From contig NW_003314266.1 of NCBI RefSeq assembly GCF_000143415.4, positions 642,463 through 706,462 of the forward strand: a stretch of 64,000 bases of DNA, given 5' to 3'. Under the pieces are notes generated by a model. That model was given only the letters and a program-made list of their open reading frames with translations. It was not told the DNA's origin and made no database searches. Source of the stretch: Selaginella moellendorffii (Eukaryota > Streptophyta > Lycopodiopsida > Selaginellales > Selaginellaceae). Position numbers and translations under genes: made by a program. Shown here piece by piece: positions 46,632 to 58,648 of this stretch (its first letter is position 1; each line of letters begins with the position of its first letter).

Positions 46632-49198
46632 ATGGCGGCATCTCATGCGGCTGCTGCTTCGCTGAATTCGCCGTCGACGGCGCTCTTCTCGTCCTCGTTT
46701 GCGCAATCCACAGCTTTTGGACGGGTTTCGTTCCAGGATTTTCGGCAGCGCAGCAGGAGCGGCGGACTTCGCTGCCGGGCGCCGGTCGTGAGGACGCGAG
46801 CGGCGAAGCAGCTGTTCTTCAACAAGGATGGATCGGCCATGAAGAAGCTCCAGGTGAGATTATGGATTGCTGGATGGATTGGTTTGATTTTAAGTCTCCC
46901 TATAATAGGCTGGTGCAAACAAAGTGGCCAATTTAGTGGGAGTTACTTTGGGTCCCAAGGGAAGAAACGTGGTGCTCGAGAGCAAGTATGGATCTCCAAA
47001 GATTGTCAACGATGGAGTCACTGTTGCCAAAGAGGTAGAGGGAAAAGTTAAAATGCGGCTACAAAGTCTTTTGTGCTTTTGCTCTTTGTTTGCAGGTGGA
47101 GCTGGAAGATGCAGTCGAGAACATTGGTGCGCGGCTTGTAAGACAAGCTGCGTCGAAAACAAATGACTTGGCTGGTGATGGAACCACCACGTCCGTGGTT
47201 TTGGCACAAGGACTTATAAACGAGGGTGTCAAGGTTTGATTTTTCTCAAGTTCATGGAATTTTCATGAGGCAATGTGGAGAGTAATTTGCAGCTAGTCGC
47301 AGCGGGAGCTAATCCTATACAAATTGCTCGAGGTATTGACAAGGTCATTGCAGGCCTTGTCAAGGAACTCAAGACTTTGTCGAAAGAGGTGGGTTTTTTC
47401 TCGTGGCTTCGGTTGTATATTTTTCTTAAGCGTTTTGCGTGTAGGTCGAGGACAGCGAACTTGCAGATGTAGCAGCTGTGAGCGCGGGAAACAACTACGA
47501 GATCGGGGACATGATTGCTGAAGCCATGAAAAGAGTTGGGAGGAAAGGCGTGGTCACACTTGAGGAGGGAAGAAGTGCTGAGAGTACACTACAATTCGTT
47601 GAAGGAATGCAGTTCGATCGGGGATACATATCACCTTACTTTGTGACAGACACAGAGAAAATGGCCGTGGAATATCAGAATTGCAAGGTAAACGGAATCT
47701 GTTCTTTTTGTTTCTTCCTTATTAATGTTCGTTACAGTTACTGCTAGTTGACAAGAAGATCACAAATGCTCGAGATATAGTATCCATCCTTGAAGACGCC
47801 ATTCGTGCTGGAAGTCCTCTTCTTATTATCGCGGAAGATATTGAACAAGAGGCACTTGCTACTCTGGTTGTGAACCGAATTCGTGGAAATCTTAAAGTTG
47901 CTGCTATCAAAGCTCCAGGATTCGGCGAGAGGAAGAGCCAGTATTTGGAGGATATCGCTACTCTTACTGGAGGTAAATCGACCATTTTTATCTTTTATTT
48001 GTTGTACTTAGTTCTTTGTTCTGAGCAGGCACTGTTGTGAAGGATGAAGTTGGTCTGCAACTGGACAAAGTGGGATCCGAAGTTCTTGGTACTGCTTCAA
48101 AAGTGGTAATCACAAAGGACTACTCAACAATTGTTGGAGATGGAAGCACACAGGAAGCCGTCAGTAAGCGTGTCAACCAAATAAAAAATCAGCTCGAGGT
48201 ACATAATACGTTATGATACCTTTTTGAAGTTTTAAGCCCTTCGCTTGTAGGCCACCGAGCAAGACTACGAAAGAGAAAAATTGAACGAAAGAATAGCTAA
48301 ATTGTCTGGAGGAGTTGCTGTAATCCAGGTAAGTTTATTTTGCAGTATTTTTAGCAGCACATCTTTAACTTCTCTGTAAATTGAAGGTTGGTGCACAAAC
48401 TGAGACAGAATTAAAAGAAAAGAAGTTAAGAGTGGAAGATGCTTTGAATGCGACGAAGGTAAATAGATTGGATTCTGGAATATTGTGGTGTAAGTGTTTA
48501 AATTGCAGGCTGCTGTTGAAGAAGGCATCGTTGTCGGTGGGGGAATTGCTCTTCTAAGACTGTCTAGCAAGGTTGATGCCATCAAGGATACCCTTGAGAA
48601 TGACGAGCAAAAGGTGAGGCCACTTCAGAAAGCTTTGACCCTCCCTCTGAAAGTCAAGTACCTGTTTCAGATTGGAGCCGAAATTGTGAGGAAAGCCTTG
48701 AGCTATCCCGTGAAGCTCATCGCAAAAAATGCTGGTGTTAACGGCAGCGTTATCGTTGAGAAAGTAAGACTTTGTACCTGCGGCTTGGCTTGAGTTTTGA
48801 CTGCCGGTGTGTGCAGGTCCTTGCCGACGATAACTTTAACCACGGTTATAATGCTGCGACTGGTGCATTTGAGAATCTCATGGCGGCAGGAATCATTGAT
48901 CCAACCAAGGTATGCTTCGTTCCCAAGGAATCCCAATGCTTAAAAAGAATTATTTCACGTTGTAATTCTCGCACAAATTTGGCACATGTAGGTAGTCAGG
49001 TGCTGTTTAGAGCACGCAGGCTCCGTAGCAAGGACCTTCCTCACATCAGACGCAGTAGTCGTATCCATCCCGGAACCAGAGCCTGCTGTTCCGGCAGGGA
49101 ACCCAATGGACAACTCAGGTACGAAGAGCCTGAGCTCGACTTAGAATACCATAGTTTACGCTCACCAACACACTGGCTTTTCAGGTTACGGTTATTGA
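46632..49198 (+). CDS. CPN60B: Plastid chaperonin 60 beta subunit
   Basis: Fourteen exons (46632-46853, 46909-47034, 47096-47233, 47293-47388, 47445-47687, 47738-47972, 48029-48198, 48251-48328, 48387-48458, 48509-48613, 48671-48763, 48817-48909, 48992-49118, 49185-49198), 603 aa, matching plastid Cpn60-beta length. Transit peptide of about 55 residues ([15 protein letters not shown]...). GroEL-type ATPase motifs: [52 protein letters not shown], the apical domain with [20 protein letters not shown], and [19 protein letters not shown]. Ends in [20 protein letters not shown]. Forms mixed alpha/beta double-ring complexes with Cpn60-alpha that fold Rubisco large subunit and other stromal proteins. 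Introns are 49-82 bp. The last exon adds only four residues. Confidence 0.95.
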
Positions 49199-49464
49199 GA
49201 GACGATCGCGCTGTAATGTCCCCCGTTAGCAAGTGGGCAGTCAGTTGCTGCCTGCCCTGCGGTGCGCCAGTTTTGTATTTTATCCGCTGGAAGTATCTCA
49301 CTGCTCAGAGTTTTGTTCTCATTTTCTACTCTTCGTTTTTTCTTAGAAGCTAAAACTACATTGAACGCAGGAACTTGTCAAGTCGGTTAACTGGCAACCA
49401 GTTTTATAAACTCTTCGAAACTGAGACCGAGGTGCTACATAGAGAAGATTCACGGCAGCGTGAT

Positions 49465-49815
49465 CTAGAAACCGGGCTGCCACCAGATCACGGCCAGGAT
49501 AAAGACGACCATGAAGGCCAGGCCAACAGGAGAGCCTCCTACTTCAGAGAAAGGCACGGTCTTGGAAGGCGGTGCCGGCTTTGAGGCCGGGAGAGACATG
49601 AGCTGAACAGCCAGGAGGAGAAAGAGGGGGACGAGTAGCACCAGCAGGGAAATGCTCTTCAGGAGCTGAGAGGCAACGAGGAGATAGACGTCGTCCGTGT
49701 AGAGCGGTGAAGCTAGCAGAGCAAACACGATGGCGAGGAGGACGACGGGAGCCACTGGCGCCGAAGTCTTCTGCTGGGCACTGCCGCTGTTGATGGTGGT
49801 GCTGCCTGGGATCAT
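49465..49815 (-). CDS. Small plant membrane protein with two helices and WWQP end
   Basis: Single coding exon of 116 aa. Two hydrophobic segments, APVVLLAIVFALLASPLY and SLLVLLVPLFLLLAVQLM, are followed by a Pro/Ser loop (LPASKPAPPSKT) and a third short helix LAFMVVFILAVIWWQPGF at the very C-terminus. An acceptor-like ttgacag lies directly before the ATG, and a donor (aaag/gtaagc) is at about 49937, so a 5'-UTR intron is likely. Function unknown. A diverged, apparently damaged paralogue lies at 63355-63760. Convergent with the chaperonin gene, 266 bp away. Confidence 0.7.
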   Translation of the reverse strand: MIPGSTTINSGSAQQKTSAPVAPVVLLAIVFALLASPLYTDDVYLLVASQLLKSISLLVLLVPLFLLLAVQLMSLPASKPAPPSKTVPFSEVGGSPVGLAFMVVFILAVIWWQPGF

Positions 49816-50329
49816 CCTGTCAAGAAACGAGAAAGGCAGCGCTCAGGAGGACACGAGAACAAGGAAATACAAGAAAGAAGCCCGACGATCATCCAGGAAG
49901 AACTTCTCTTTTCGAGTGTTTGAAGAAGCAGCTTACCTTTGCGTGGCGGAGAGAGCGGACGAGCCGAGAGAGACGCACAGATTACAAGCTAGCTGGGATA
50001 TTCCACCGATAGTTACTGTTAAGTCAAACGAATTGGATCCGTACGGATTGGTCAGGCAAGAGATTAAATCATTTTGTTTGCCGTACGGAGTCTCTGGTTC
50101 GAGACCAACGTCCGGCAAAACTACTCCATTTCATTTGTAAGTAAATGCTTAGTTAAAGGGGGCATTTTCTCCAACGCCAAGAAATTTGAACTGAGGTAGG
50201 GTTTTTCGAAATGCTTCTCGATGATAGGGTTTTTGATCTCTTACGATCGATCGATAATCCGGAGCTCCTCCGTCCAGATCGACCGACCAGGTTCGTCGAT
50301 CGGCAATGCAGCCGATTTCGCAAGGGGCA

Positions 50330-50935
50330 GCAACGCTCCTCATCGGTGTTCTACCAGCTGCTGGAGACGACCTGGACCACGCCGACACCGGCTTATTCCC
50401 GGAATGGGCTCGCACCGAGGAATCTGGAAAATGGTAAGAAGATCCACGCTTATCTCTCTTGCAACTCGGACTTTCTTACGTCACCATGTATGGAAAGTGT
50501 GGCAGTCTAAACGATGCTTGTTTGATGTTCCAGAGCATGGAGGAATGGAACACCGTGGCCTGGAACTCTGTCATGGGAGCATTCGTCCAGCATGATCGCA
50601 ATGGAGGAGGCGATGGAGCTCTCCTGGGAGATGCTGCAGTGTGGAGAGTAGACCGACTTTCTTGACTGTGTTGGCGGCCATCTCTAGCCTCGAGTCTCTA
50701 CGACATGGTAAGCTTGTTCACGATACTCTTGCTGCTGAGGCTGGTCATGAGGATGATGTTGTTGTCCAGACAGGAAGTGCGTGGTGGAAGCAGTGGAAGT
50801 TTTGGACCGGATGATCCGGTTCGATGCGATGCTGTGGACTGCTGGATTCTCGGCTCACGTCAACTGCGCCGGCTACGAAGAAATTTTCTGCTATTTCCGG
50901 AAGATGCAGCTCAAACAACTTTGAGCTCTTGCAAG
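50330..50935 (+). pseudogene. PLS-type PPR pseudogene
   Basis: Plus-strand pieces in different frames read like one PPR gene: NLENGKKIHAYL (about 50422), YGKCGSLNDACLMFQSMEEW then NTVAWNSVMGAFVQHDRNG (about 50480-50600), LTVLAAISSLESLRHGKLVH (about 50660-50720), VVEAVEVLDRMIRFDAMLW and YEEIFCYFRKMQL (about 50780-50920). Each needs a frameshift relative to the previous one, and the 5' end has no start in frame. The sequence then degenerates to about 51690, where I see no coding continuity. Confidence 0.7.
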
Positions 50936-51837
50936 AGGCCGCAAACAGGGAAAGGCCATTGTGAGCATGGATGAGGCTTGGAAGGTGAGTGGGCTTCTTT
51001 CACAGAGAAGTCGAGTAAGATCTCTTGAATCCTCTCAAGCTAGGGAGCTGTTACTTTCCCTTACAAGGATGCAAGGCCCAGGAGGACATCATGCGTGATC
51101 CTACCAGGTTGAAGCTCATTCTCATTAACTTTGAAACGAGTTTCTAGTTTTTTTCAGATATGAGAGACAACGCCTCTCTCCACCTGGTGACACGACAATA
51201 CGACTCTGAAGCCGAGAAGAATGGTGTTAACATTTCTGCCGCGATGGTTGCTGGTGGCGACGAAGGCCAGTAACGAGGCTCTTGAGGATCAAGGTAAGCG
51301 AGAGCTTCATTCTTTCTAAGTTTCTTTGTGTTTTTGCTTGTTCACAAGGATCACCATTCCTGCCGGCCCTGCGAGCATAGCATCGTTTTTCAGTCTACGA
51401 TCTGTTTTCCTAGGTGACTGTGGCTCAAGATTGGGTCCCCAGGAGGAGAGAAGTCGTTTTGTGAAGTGGATACAAGCCGGACGAAGTTACCTTTGAACGC
51501 TTGCTCCCAACCCCTCGACCGTTCGCTCTCGTGAAGCTCTGGAAGCGGTCATCTTGCTCAGCTCCAGAGCTGTTGTGGAAGATGCAGCAAGCCGGAGACA
51601 AACCAACGAGCCGGAGATCGACTGGTTACGAGCAGTGAAACCAACAGCGACGTGGAAGACGAAATCCCCGTTGGAAACGCATGTAAGGAGGTATGGCAGC
51701 ATTGCAAGAGCCCGAGACCGTCACTGATGAGCGTCTCGTCTTCCGCCAGATGCTAGAGCATCATCCTACGAGAGGAGACTCCACTCTAGGCGATTCGCTA
51801 GAGTCTAGGAATTGGATATGCTTTATTCTCCATTTTG
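50936..51837. other. Degenerate stretch, no gene recognised
   Basis: Probably the decayed 3' part of the PPR pseudogene. A few residues (GKAIVSMDEAWK near 50955) resemble PPR linker sequence, but no frame stays open. Ends just before the promoter of the gene at 51909. Confidence 0.35.
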
Positions 51838-51838
51838 T

Positions 51839-51846
51839 TTATATAA
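51839..51846 (+). promoter_or_regulatory. TATA-like box
   Basis: ttatataa, in gtttatataagggc, about 63 bp upstream of the ATG at 51909; the spacing is right for a start of transcription near 51870. Confidence 0.5.
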
Positions 51847-51908
51847 GGGCAAAAAGTGAGGAGCTTTATTTCCCTAGGGTTTATGTCCAGATAGAGCTAG
51901 CGAGAGAG

Positions 51909-52952
51909 ATGGGGTGTTCTTCCTGGCGCAAACACGGGGTCTTGGCGGTGGCCATCCTTGGCGCCGCAACGGCAATGGCGGCAGCAACATTCTTCCTCGG
52001 CCGGTCCCTGACAGATGCGGCGAAGTCGCTGTCGGATTCTGCGAGCTCCATGAAGGAATCGCTCGATTCCTCTGCGAAATCCTTCAAGGAATCGTTCGAT
52101 TCTGCTGTGGCGTCGTTCGACCGCGGAGTGGCTTCTTTGGATCGCGGCATCGACACAATCGGCGCGTTCAAGGTGCTCAAGAATGGGTGCACAGTCTCCT
52201 TAAATCCAGTCGGCTTGGTTCCGAGGGAAGATTAATGTGAGTGGTAAAGGGGAAATGCCAGATCTCGCGCTCACAGGTCTCTTGCCTTGCAGCTCGGCGA
52301 TCGGATGATCCAAAGCGCAGGAAAGCAGCGAGCTGGCAGCGAAGCGCGATCGGTTTTCTTCTTTTTCTTTCCTTCTTTCTTTCGCTTCCTTCCTTTGACT
52401 GACACGTTTTGAGCGAGCAATTGTATAGATTTTGCGAGCGGTTGTATAGATTTTGCGAAGGACAATGTAACAATTCTTTCGGACGCTCTAGTTTTCGATC
52501 TCTTTGGTCTCTCTTTCTCGTTTCAGGTCCGCTACATGCAAGTTTAAGGTAAAATCTGTTTGCTAGCTAATCTTCCTTTTTTCTTTCTTTCTTGTAGAGT
52601 GGAGGGAACCTTCTCGAGCTGTCGCAGCAAGAAGAATTCCATGGTTAGAAACCTCTCGCTGCTTTCTTGTGCTTTTTTCCATTGTAGACAGGCACTCTCG
52701 TTTTAGTGAATGCTAGCCTGTTGTTTTTACTCGTTTTATCTCTTTAAATCTCTTTAAAGCTCTGTGGTTTTCTCACACAACCGCTCTTGGCGCTTCACGC
52801 TTTGTTTTGCAGGTCAAGTAGCGTGCAAAATCGCTGAGCAGCGGTGTCATCACGAGCACCAAGCAGCCCTGGAGGAGTGGAGGTGCTACTTTGGCTACGA
52901 TGTGAAAGTGAACAGACTTCTCAAGAATAGAGCGAAGAAATGCCATGGCTAG
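51909..52952 (+). CDS. Unrecognised small membrane-anchored protein, four exons
   Basis: Proposed exons 51909-52172, 52293-52352, 52598-52643, 52813-52952, joined in phase to 169 aa. The N-terminus has a hydrophobic anchor (VLAVAILGAATAMAAATFFL, residues 11-30), then a long amphipathic region with a repeated Ser-Asp/Lys pattern (LSDSASSMKESLDSSAKSFK; FDRGVASLDRGID). The C-terminus is rich in His, Cys and basic residues (CKIAEQRCHHEHQ, NRLLKNRAKKCHG). If unspliced, the first exon would stop at 52235 (108 aa). The spliced form is favoured because all four pieces are in phase and the last exon is coding-like. No known family recognised. Confidence 0.45.
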
Positions 52953-53590
52953 TCCATGCCTGGCATGGTGGTAAGTTCCTTCGTTTTTCTGATGTGTGCT
53001 TCTTTGAACTTGATATTTCTTGATTCGGAGACTGCTGCTGTACCGAATGAGATGCTGCTGCTGCTGCTAGCGTCACCACAGGTTGCAAACTCTCTTTTCT
53101 CTTTGGATACTTCTCAGGCAGGGGCTGTGATTAGAACGCCAGAGAAGTAAAGACGTCTACCAAACTTATCTAGTACGAGGCACCGAGTGGAGCACCGAGG
53201 ACGAGGTCGAGCACGACTCTTCTCTCTTGTCCGTTGCTGGCGAGAGGTTCCAAAACCACGCCTATCAAGAGCAGCATCACCGTGGATGACTTCGCGGAGA
53301 GAAGTTCTCAGATCGCCAGGAACGCTAGTGACGTCCCACTGGAGGGAGCTAAGAGCGGCGAGCTTGGCACTAGTACGACTACTACATACCAACAGCAGCA
53401 GCAGCGAGAGCAACGAGGGAGGGACGTAGGGTTCCGGTGAAACATCGAGAGGACGCTGGCGAGGCTGCGAGCTAACGAAGTCAGCTTCTCGTGAAGCTCC
53501 TCAGTCTTCATTCCCTGGAAGTCAGAGTAAGAAACAGGAACAAAGGCTGAAACTGACGTCATAACTATAACACGATGCCGTTTGATACGC
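52953..53590. other. Intergenic, no gene recognised
   Basis: Short overlapping ORFs only (for example 53187-53429 plus, 53114-53413 minus), with CAG/CTG-rich patches near 53055 and 53395. No family match and no good splice model. Confidence 0.4.
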
Positions 53591-54127
53591 AAGGCACTTC
53601 TGAGAAAAAGACATAATAATAAGTAAATATAAATTAGAATTCATAATTTTTTTGTATTTTTGAGATTATATATGTATTATAAGAAAATAATCATGGTTTT
53701 GGTATTCATTAATAGTCTTACGATCAATAAAACTAAATTCCTTGTCAAAAATATTTAAAATGAGGAATCATATGTTCCCTATATATTTCTGTTGGAGACA
53801 CTCACATAAAACAAAGTAAGTAAGATAAACTAAAAGAAATAAAAGAATAATTTATATTAGCATTTGTTGAGTCAACAAAAATAAGTTAATTTAGGCTTGT
53901 TCAGTAAAACTATTAAGTTTTCTATCAATTTTTAATTCAATTATAACTTATTCATTTTTAAGTGATTCTTTAGAAAATTTTAGAAATGAAAGTAAACCTA
54001 ACATGTATATGAGAGTAATTTGCTAAGCTTCTTTAGCTAAACTAATGTCATTTTCTTTACAGTTCATAATTATATATCAAAACAAACTCTAAAAAATACA
54101 ACACTTATAAAAGGCATTGGAGAAATA

Positions 54128-54192
<65 letters not shown>

Positions 54193-54298
54193 TGCACATT
54201 GGTTAATTTTTTTTTAAAAAATTGTATATTATGAAAATTATTCTATGTTGGAAAATTATATTATGTATTATAATATTAAACTCTTCTTTGCGAGCTAG
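53591..54298. other. AT-rich non-coding stretch
   Basis: About 700 bp of very high A+T with no ORF of note, in sharp contrast to the GC-balanced genes on both sides. May be a decayed transposon or a matrix-like region. It contains the microsatellite at 54131-54191. Confidence 0.6.
54131..54191. repeat. Compound (CT)n-(TA)n microsatellite
   Basis: A run of about 20 CT dinucleotides (interrupted by one ccct) is followed immediately by about ten TA dinucleotides. Likely length-polymorphic. Confidence 0.9.
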
Positions 54299-54920
54299 AT
54301 GGTAAGGTTGGATCTTTGTGTGAATGGCATAGCCTCACTCACGGTGTACAAATCACTCCAAGGCGCTTTGAGAGGGAGAGGTCTACCTGTTAGACATCCT
54401 AGGCCAGTTATGGTGAGGGAGTGTTACGAGCTGCTCTTCCAAGACATCCTCAAGGAAAACATCTACAGTCTTGCTGAAACTCCAAGGGATGACTCCCCAC
54501 AGTCCCTGATTGAAGACGTTGGACCAGTCCGAGCTCAAGGAACGCGGAAGAAGCAAAAGACAACACGATATCCATGACGGCCACGGCAGTAGCACCAAAG
54601 ACGCAAGTCAAAACGACGTTGCTGCCATATCAGATGACTGCCCTGGACGTCGCTGTTGGCTCCAAAGCACATCAGCAGACTGAATCCGAACTAGTGGACG
54701 ACGCAGCTTCAAGTTCGTATACGACACAGAAGAAGTGAGAGTTTACAACAGTGAAAATGAAGATGGGAACTGCAATTCCCTACTTTTTGGATGCAAAGAG
54801 CAGATATGTCATAGAGAAGGAGATTATGGTTGTTCACGTAAAGTGCATGAGCGAAACACTCATCAGAGAAGCACCAAGGATCCTTCTCAATGAGGTGAGC
54901 CAGCATTTGCAATAATTTTG
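54299..54920 (+). other. Unrecognised ORF remnants
   Basis: A 92-aa frame (54299-54577: MVRLDLCVNGIASLTVYKSL, later VRECYELLFQDILKENIYSL) is followed by a second coding-like stretch near 54757-54893 (PYFLDAKSRYVIEKEIMVVH ... EAPRILLNE). A possible splice leads to SEMEVRDVLVLRSVPRQRK at about 54957. It could be a decayed gene or transposase fragment; I cannot assign a family. Confidence 0.25.
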
Positions 54921-55219
54921 TGTGCTCACTTATATGTTATGTGCACTTGCAGAGGTCTGAAATGGAAGTGCGAGACGTTCTTGTGCTCCGTAGTGTACCA
55001 CGCCAGAGAAAAGGTTGGCAGGGAATACTTTCTCCTTCTCCTTTCTTAACTAAAGATGCAGGTCCAAGTAGTTGTTTCCAACAGATCTTATGCTTTTTGG
55101 TGGGTGCAAGATCTAAAACAAAACAGAATATACATAATATATACATAATATAGATAATATATACATAATTCAGATGTATGATTGTTGTTTGTCATCTCGT
55201 TATAGAATAATATTACACG

Positions 55220-56821
55220 TTACGAATCGAAGACAGCACCAAAGGCGGGAATTTGCTTGTTCTTGCACACATCGCGGACGGCCTCTGTAAAGGGCGCATT
55301 TGAGACAATGAAGATGGCCTCTGGATGAAACTCCTCGTAATCCAGCAATGCGATCTCCGGCCTGGGCCGCCCCTGCTTGGAGGTGTCATAGATCGTGTGG
55401 GGATGCTGGAACACGCGGTCGCAAATCTCGTCCCCATAAATCTCCCGGTGCTTCTTGGCGATCCAGACGACGTGCATGGCGACGCGATCGCTGCCAATGT
55501 GTGGGAGGATTGGGGCAATTCCAGCCCCAGTGCCCACGCAGATCACTCTCTTGTAGGCATAGACAGAGTACATGAACCCGAGTGGGCGGTGCCACCGGAT
55601 GAACGCCCTCACCGTCTGGTTTTGGATCCCTTGATCGGTGGGCGGCGGCGGCGGAGCCGAGATCAGATCCTCTGCCGAGATGGTACTGTGCTCCTCGCTG
55701 ATCTTCCTCATGCTGGAAGCCCTGTTCATCATTCTCAAGCTCGATGCCCTGCTGAGCGATTTCCTCAAGCTAGACGCACTGCTCATGATCCTCTCCAGTG
55801 GCGTGCACTTCTGCGCGAGCATCTTGGTCCAATCGCCCGCGACGCCGACAATGAGGCCGTAGGATCCACTCTCCCTGTTGCTGAATGCCACCGAGAAGGC
55901 GTGCCACTCGACGAGATTGAAGGAGATCTTCGCAAACGCGCCAGCTCGAGCCTTTCCCTTGATCTTCACCACCACGATGTTTCCCTCTCGCCCGGATCTC
56001 ACCTCCACGTCCTGGCGCTCGATCAGGAACCACGAGTAGAACACCAAGATCAGCGCGATCCCCATGAGAACCGCGCTGCCGATCGCCGCCGCGGACAGTC
56101 TCCACCTCATGTCCGTGAATTCCTTGACGAGGATCGCAGCGAGCAGCACGAGGAGCGTCCACCCTAGGTACCTGTGAACCGTCTCGAAGAGATTGTGGTG
56201 CCGCTCGCGCAGCGGCTGGACCGCCAGGAGCATCATCGCGAGGAGGCCGGCGCAGAGCATCGCGAGGAGCGCGCAATCGACCGGATCGCCGCTGCCCGTC
56301 TCGACGAGGGCGATGATCGCCCACACGAGCAGCATGAGCGCGCAGCCGGTGTGGATGCCACCATTGCAGTGGAGCATCCGGTTGAAGAAATACTTCTGCC
56401 AGGGGATTCGAACCACGGCCTTGTAGAGCCAGAGGAGGACCGTACCGTCCCGGATGGCCACGGTGGCCACGAGGTTGGCCAGGGCCAGGGTAGTGGCCAG
56501 CTCCGCTCGATCCGCGCGCGTCCGATCCCCTCCAAGCACAATGCCCATGCAAGCGATGTTAAGCGGCAAGATTAGCAGCCACCACGCTTGGTGGTGAGTG
56601 ACAATCCCGCCGAAGAAGCGCTTCTTTGGTGGCGGAGGAGATGGTGGCGATGGAGATTTCGTCGCCTCAAACACCGCATTCACCTTGCCTTCGATGCGCT
56701 GGATTGCCGACTCGAGCCGCGAGAGACGATTTGTCACGACCATTTCTCTGCAAATCCCAGACTCTATATCTCCGTTAGCATCGCCTGCAAGGATGATCGC
56801 ATTCTTCCCAGACGCTTCCAT
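55220..56821 (-). CDS. Ferric-reductase-like membrane protein (533 aa)
   Basis: Single-exon gene. N-terminal soluble part with a Ser/Pro run (KSPSPPSPPPPKKRF), then about six membrane helices (AWWLLILPLNIACMGIVLGG; LALANLVATVA; GCALMLLVWAIIALV; ALLAMLCAGLLAMMLLAV; LGWTLLVLLAAILV; AIGSAVLMGIALILVFYSW). The HNLFETVHRYLGW segment resembles the heme-helix region of FRE/NOX proteins. A soluble C-terminal half has WHAFSVAFSN (where FRE/NOX have HPFT), GVAGDWTKML and a nucleotide-binding-type GTGAGIAPILPHIG. Homologous architecture occurs in plant FRE-like proteins and as a module in adenylate-forming reductases. Electron donor, acceptor and membrane are unknown. The FAD-binding Pro/Thr are not conserved, so reductase activity is uncertain. 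Confidence 0.7.
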   Translation of the reverse strand: MEASGKNAIILAGDANGDIESGICREMVVTNRLSRLESAIQRIEGKVNAVFEATKSPSPPSPPPPKKRFFGGIVTHHQAWWLLILPLNIACMGIVLGGDRTRADRAELATTLALANLVATVAIRDGTVLLWLYKAVVRIPWQKYFFNRMLHCNGGIHTGCALMLLVWAIIALVETGSGDPVDCALLAMLCAGLLAMMLLAVQPLRERHHNLFETVHRYLGWTLLVLLAAILVKEFTDMRWRLSAAAIGSAVLMGIALILVFYSWFLIERQDVEVRSGREGNIVVVKIKGKARAGAFAKISFNLVEWHAFSVAFSNRESGSYGLIVGVAGDWTKMLAQKCTPLERIMSSASSLRKSLSRASSLRMMNRASSMRKISEEHSTISAEDLISAPPPPPTDQGIQNQTVRAFIRWHRPLGFMYSVYAYKRVICVGTGAGIAPILPHIGSDRVAMHVVWIAKKHREIYGDEICDRVFQHPHTIYDTSKQGRPRPEIALLDYEEFHPEAIFIVSNAPFTEAVRDVCKNKQIPAFGAVFDS

Positions 56822-57164
56822 GATCGCTTAGAACTTTTCTCTCTTTCTTTTGTGAACTTCTCTGGACAACTTAGAGCTTTTCTCTCTTCTTTTTGCGAAC
56901 TTCTAAAGACTGCTCTGGACAGTTCCATGATCCTCGGGCCTGGGAGATTCTTATAGGAACAGATCCTGTATGATCCATGTCGAAGCGCGTAATTGTCCGC
57001 GGCCCTGTTGGTTCCACACGGATATCGCATAAACCAGCGTCGTGTTTTCTGGAGCAATGGACGTCGTCTCTCAGCGGCAAAATAGATCCTTTCCTTTTGC
57101 CACCACTGTGGTGCGAGACCCGACGTGAGTTCTGGACAGGAACCTGTTGGTCTCTTTGGTCCGG

Positions 57165-58460
<1,296 letters not shown>

Positions 58461-58648
58461 TCCCTCTTCGCAAAAACCCTATCTTCCTGGGATGTTATGA
58501 CATGGGGAAATAAAAGTCTCTCTTACCACGATATCTTTCGAACAAAAATCTTTTGCCCCTTAAACCCTGGAAATAGTGTTGTTGTTCTTGGAAGAGCAAG
58601 AAAGAACCCTACGAGGCGGGAAGGGAGAGAAAGGCGCGCGCGATCCCG
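58461..58648. promoter_or_regulatory. Divergent promoter, STEEP1-like / MSH1
   Basis: 188 bp between the two ATGs. It includes aaaaccctatc near 58476, aaaccctgg near 58563 and gaaccctacg near 58607, telo-box-like aaaccct elements common in plant housekeeping promoters. No TATA box is evident. Confidence 0.5.

Noticed and set aside
55325..56167. 280-aa plus-strand ORF
   Set aside because: Antisense shadow of the GC-rich, intronless ferric-reductase-like gene, whose own strand carries membrane helices and motifs.
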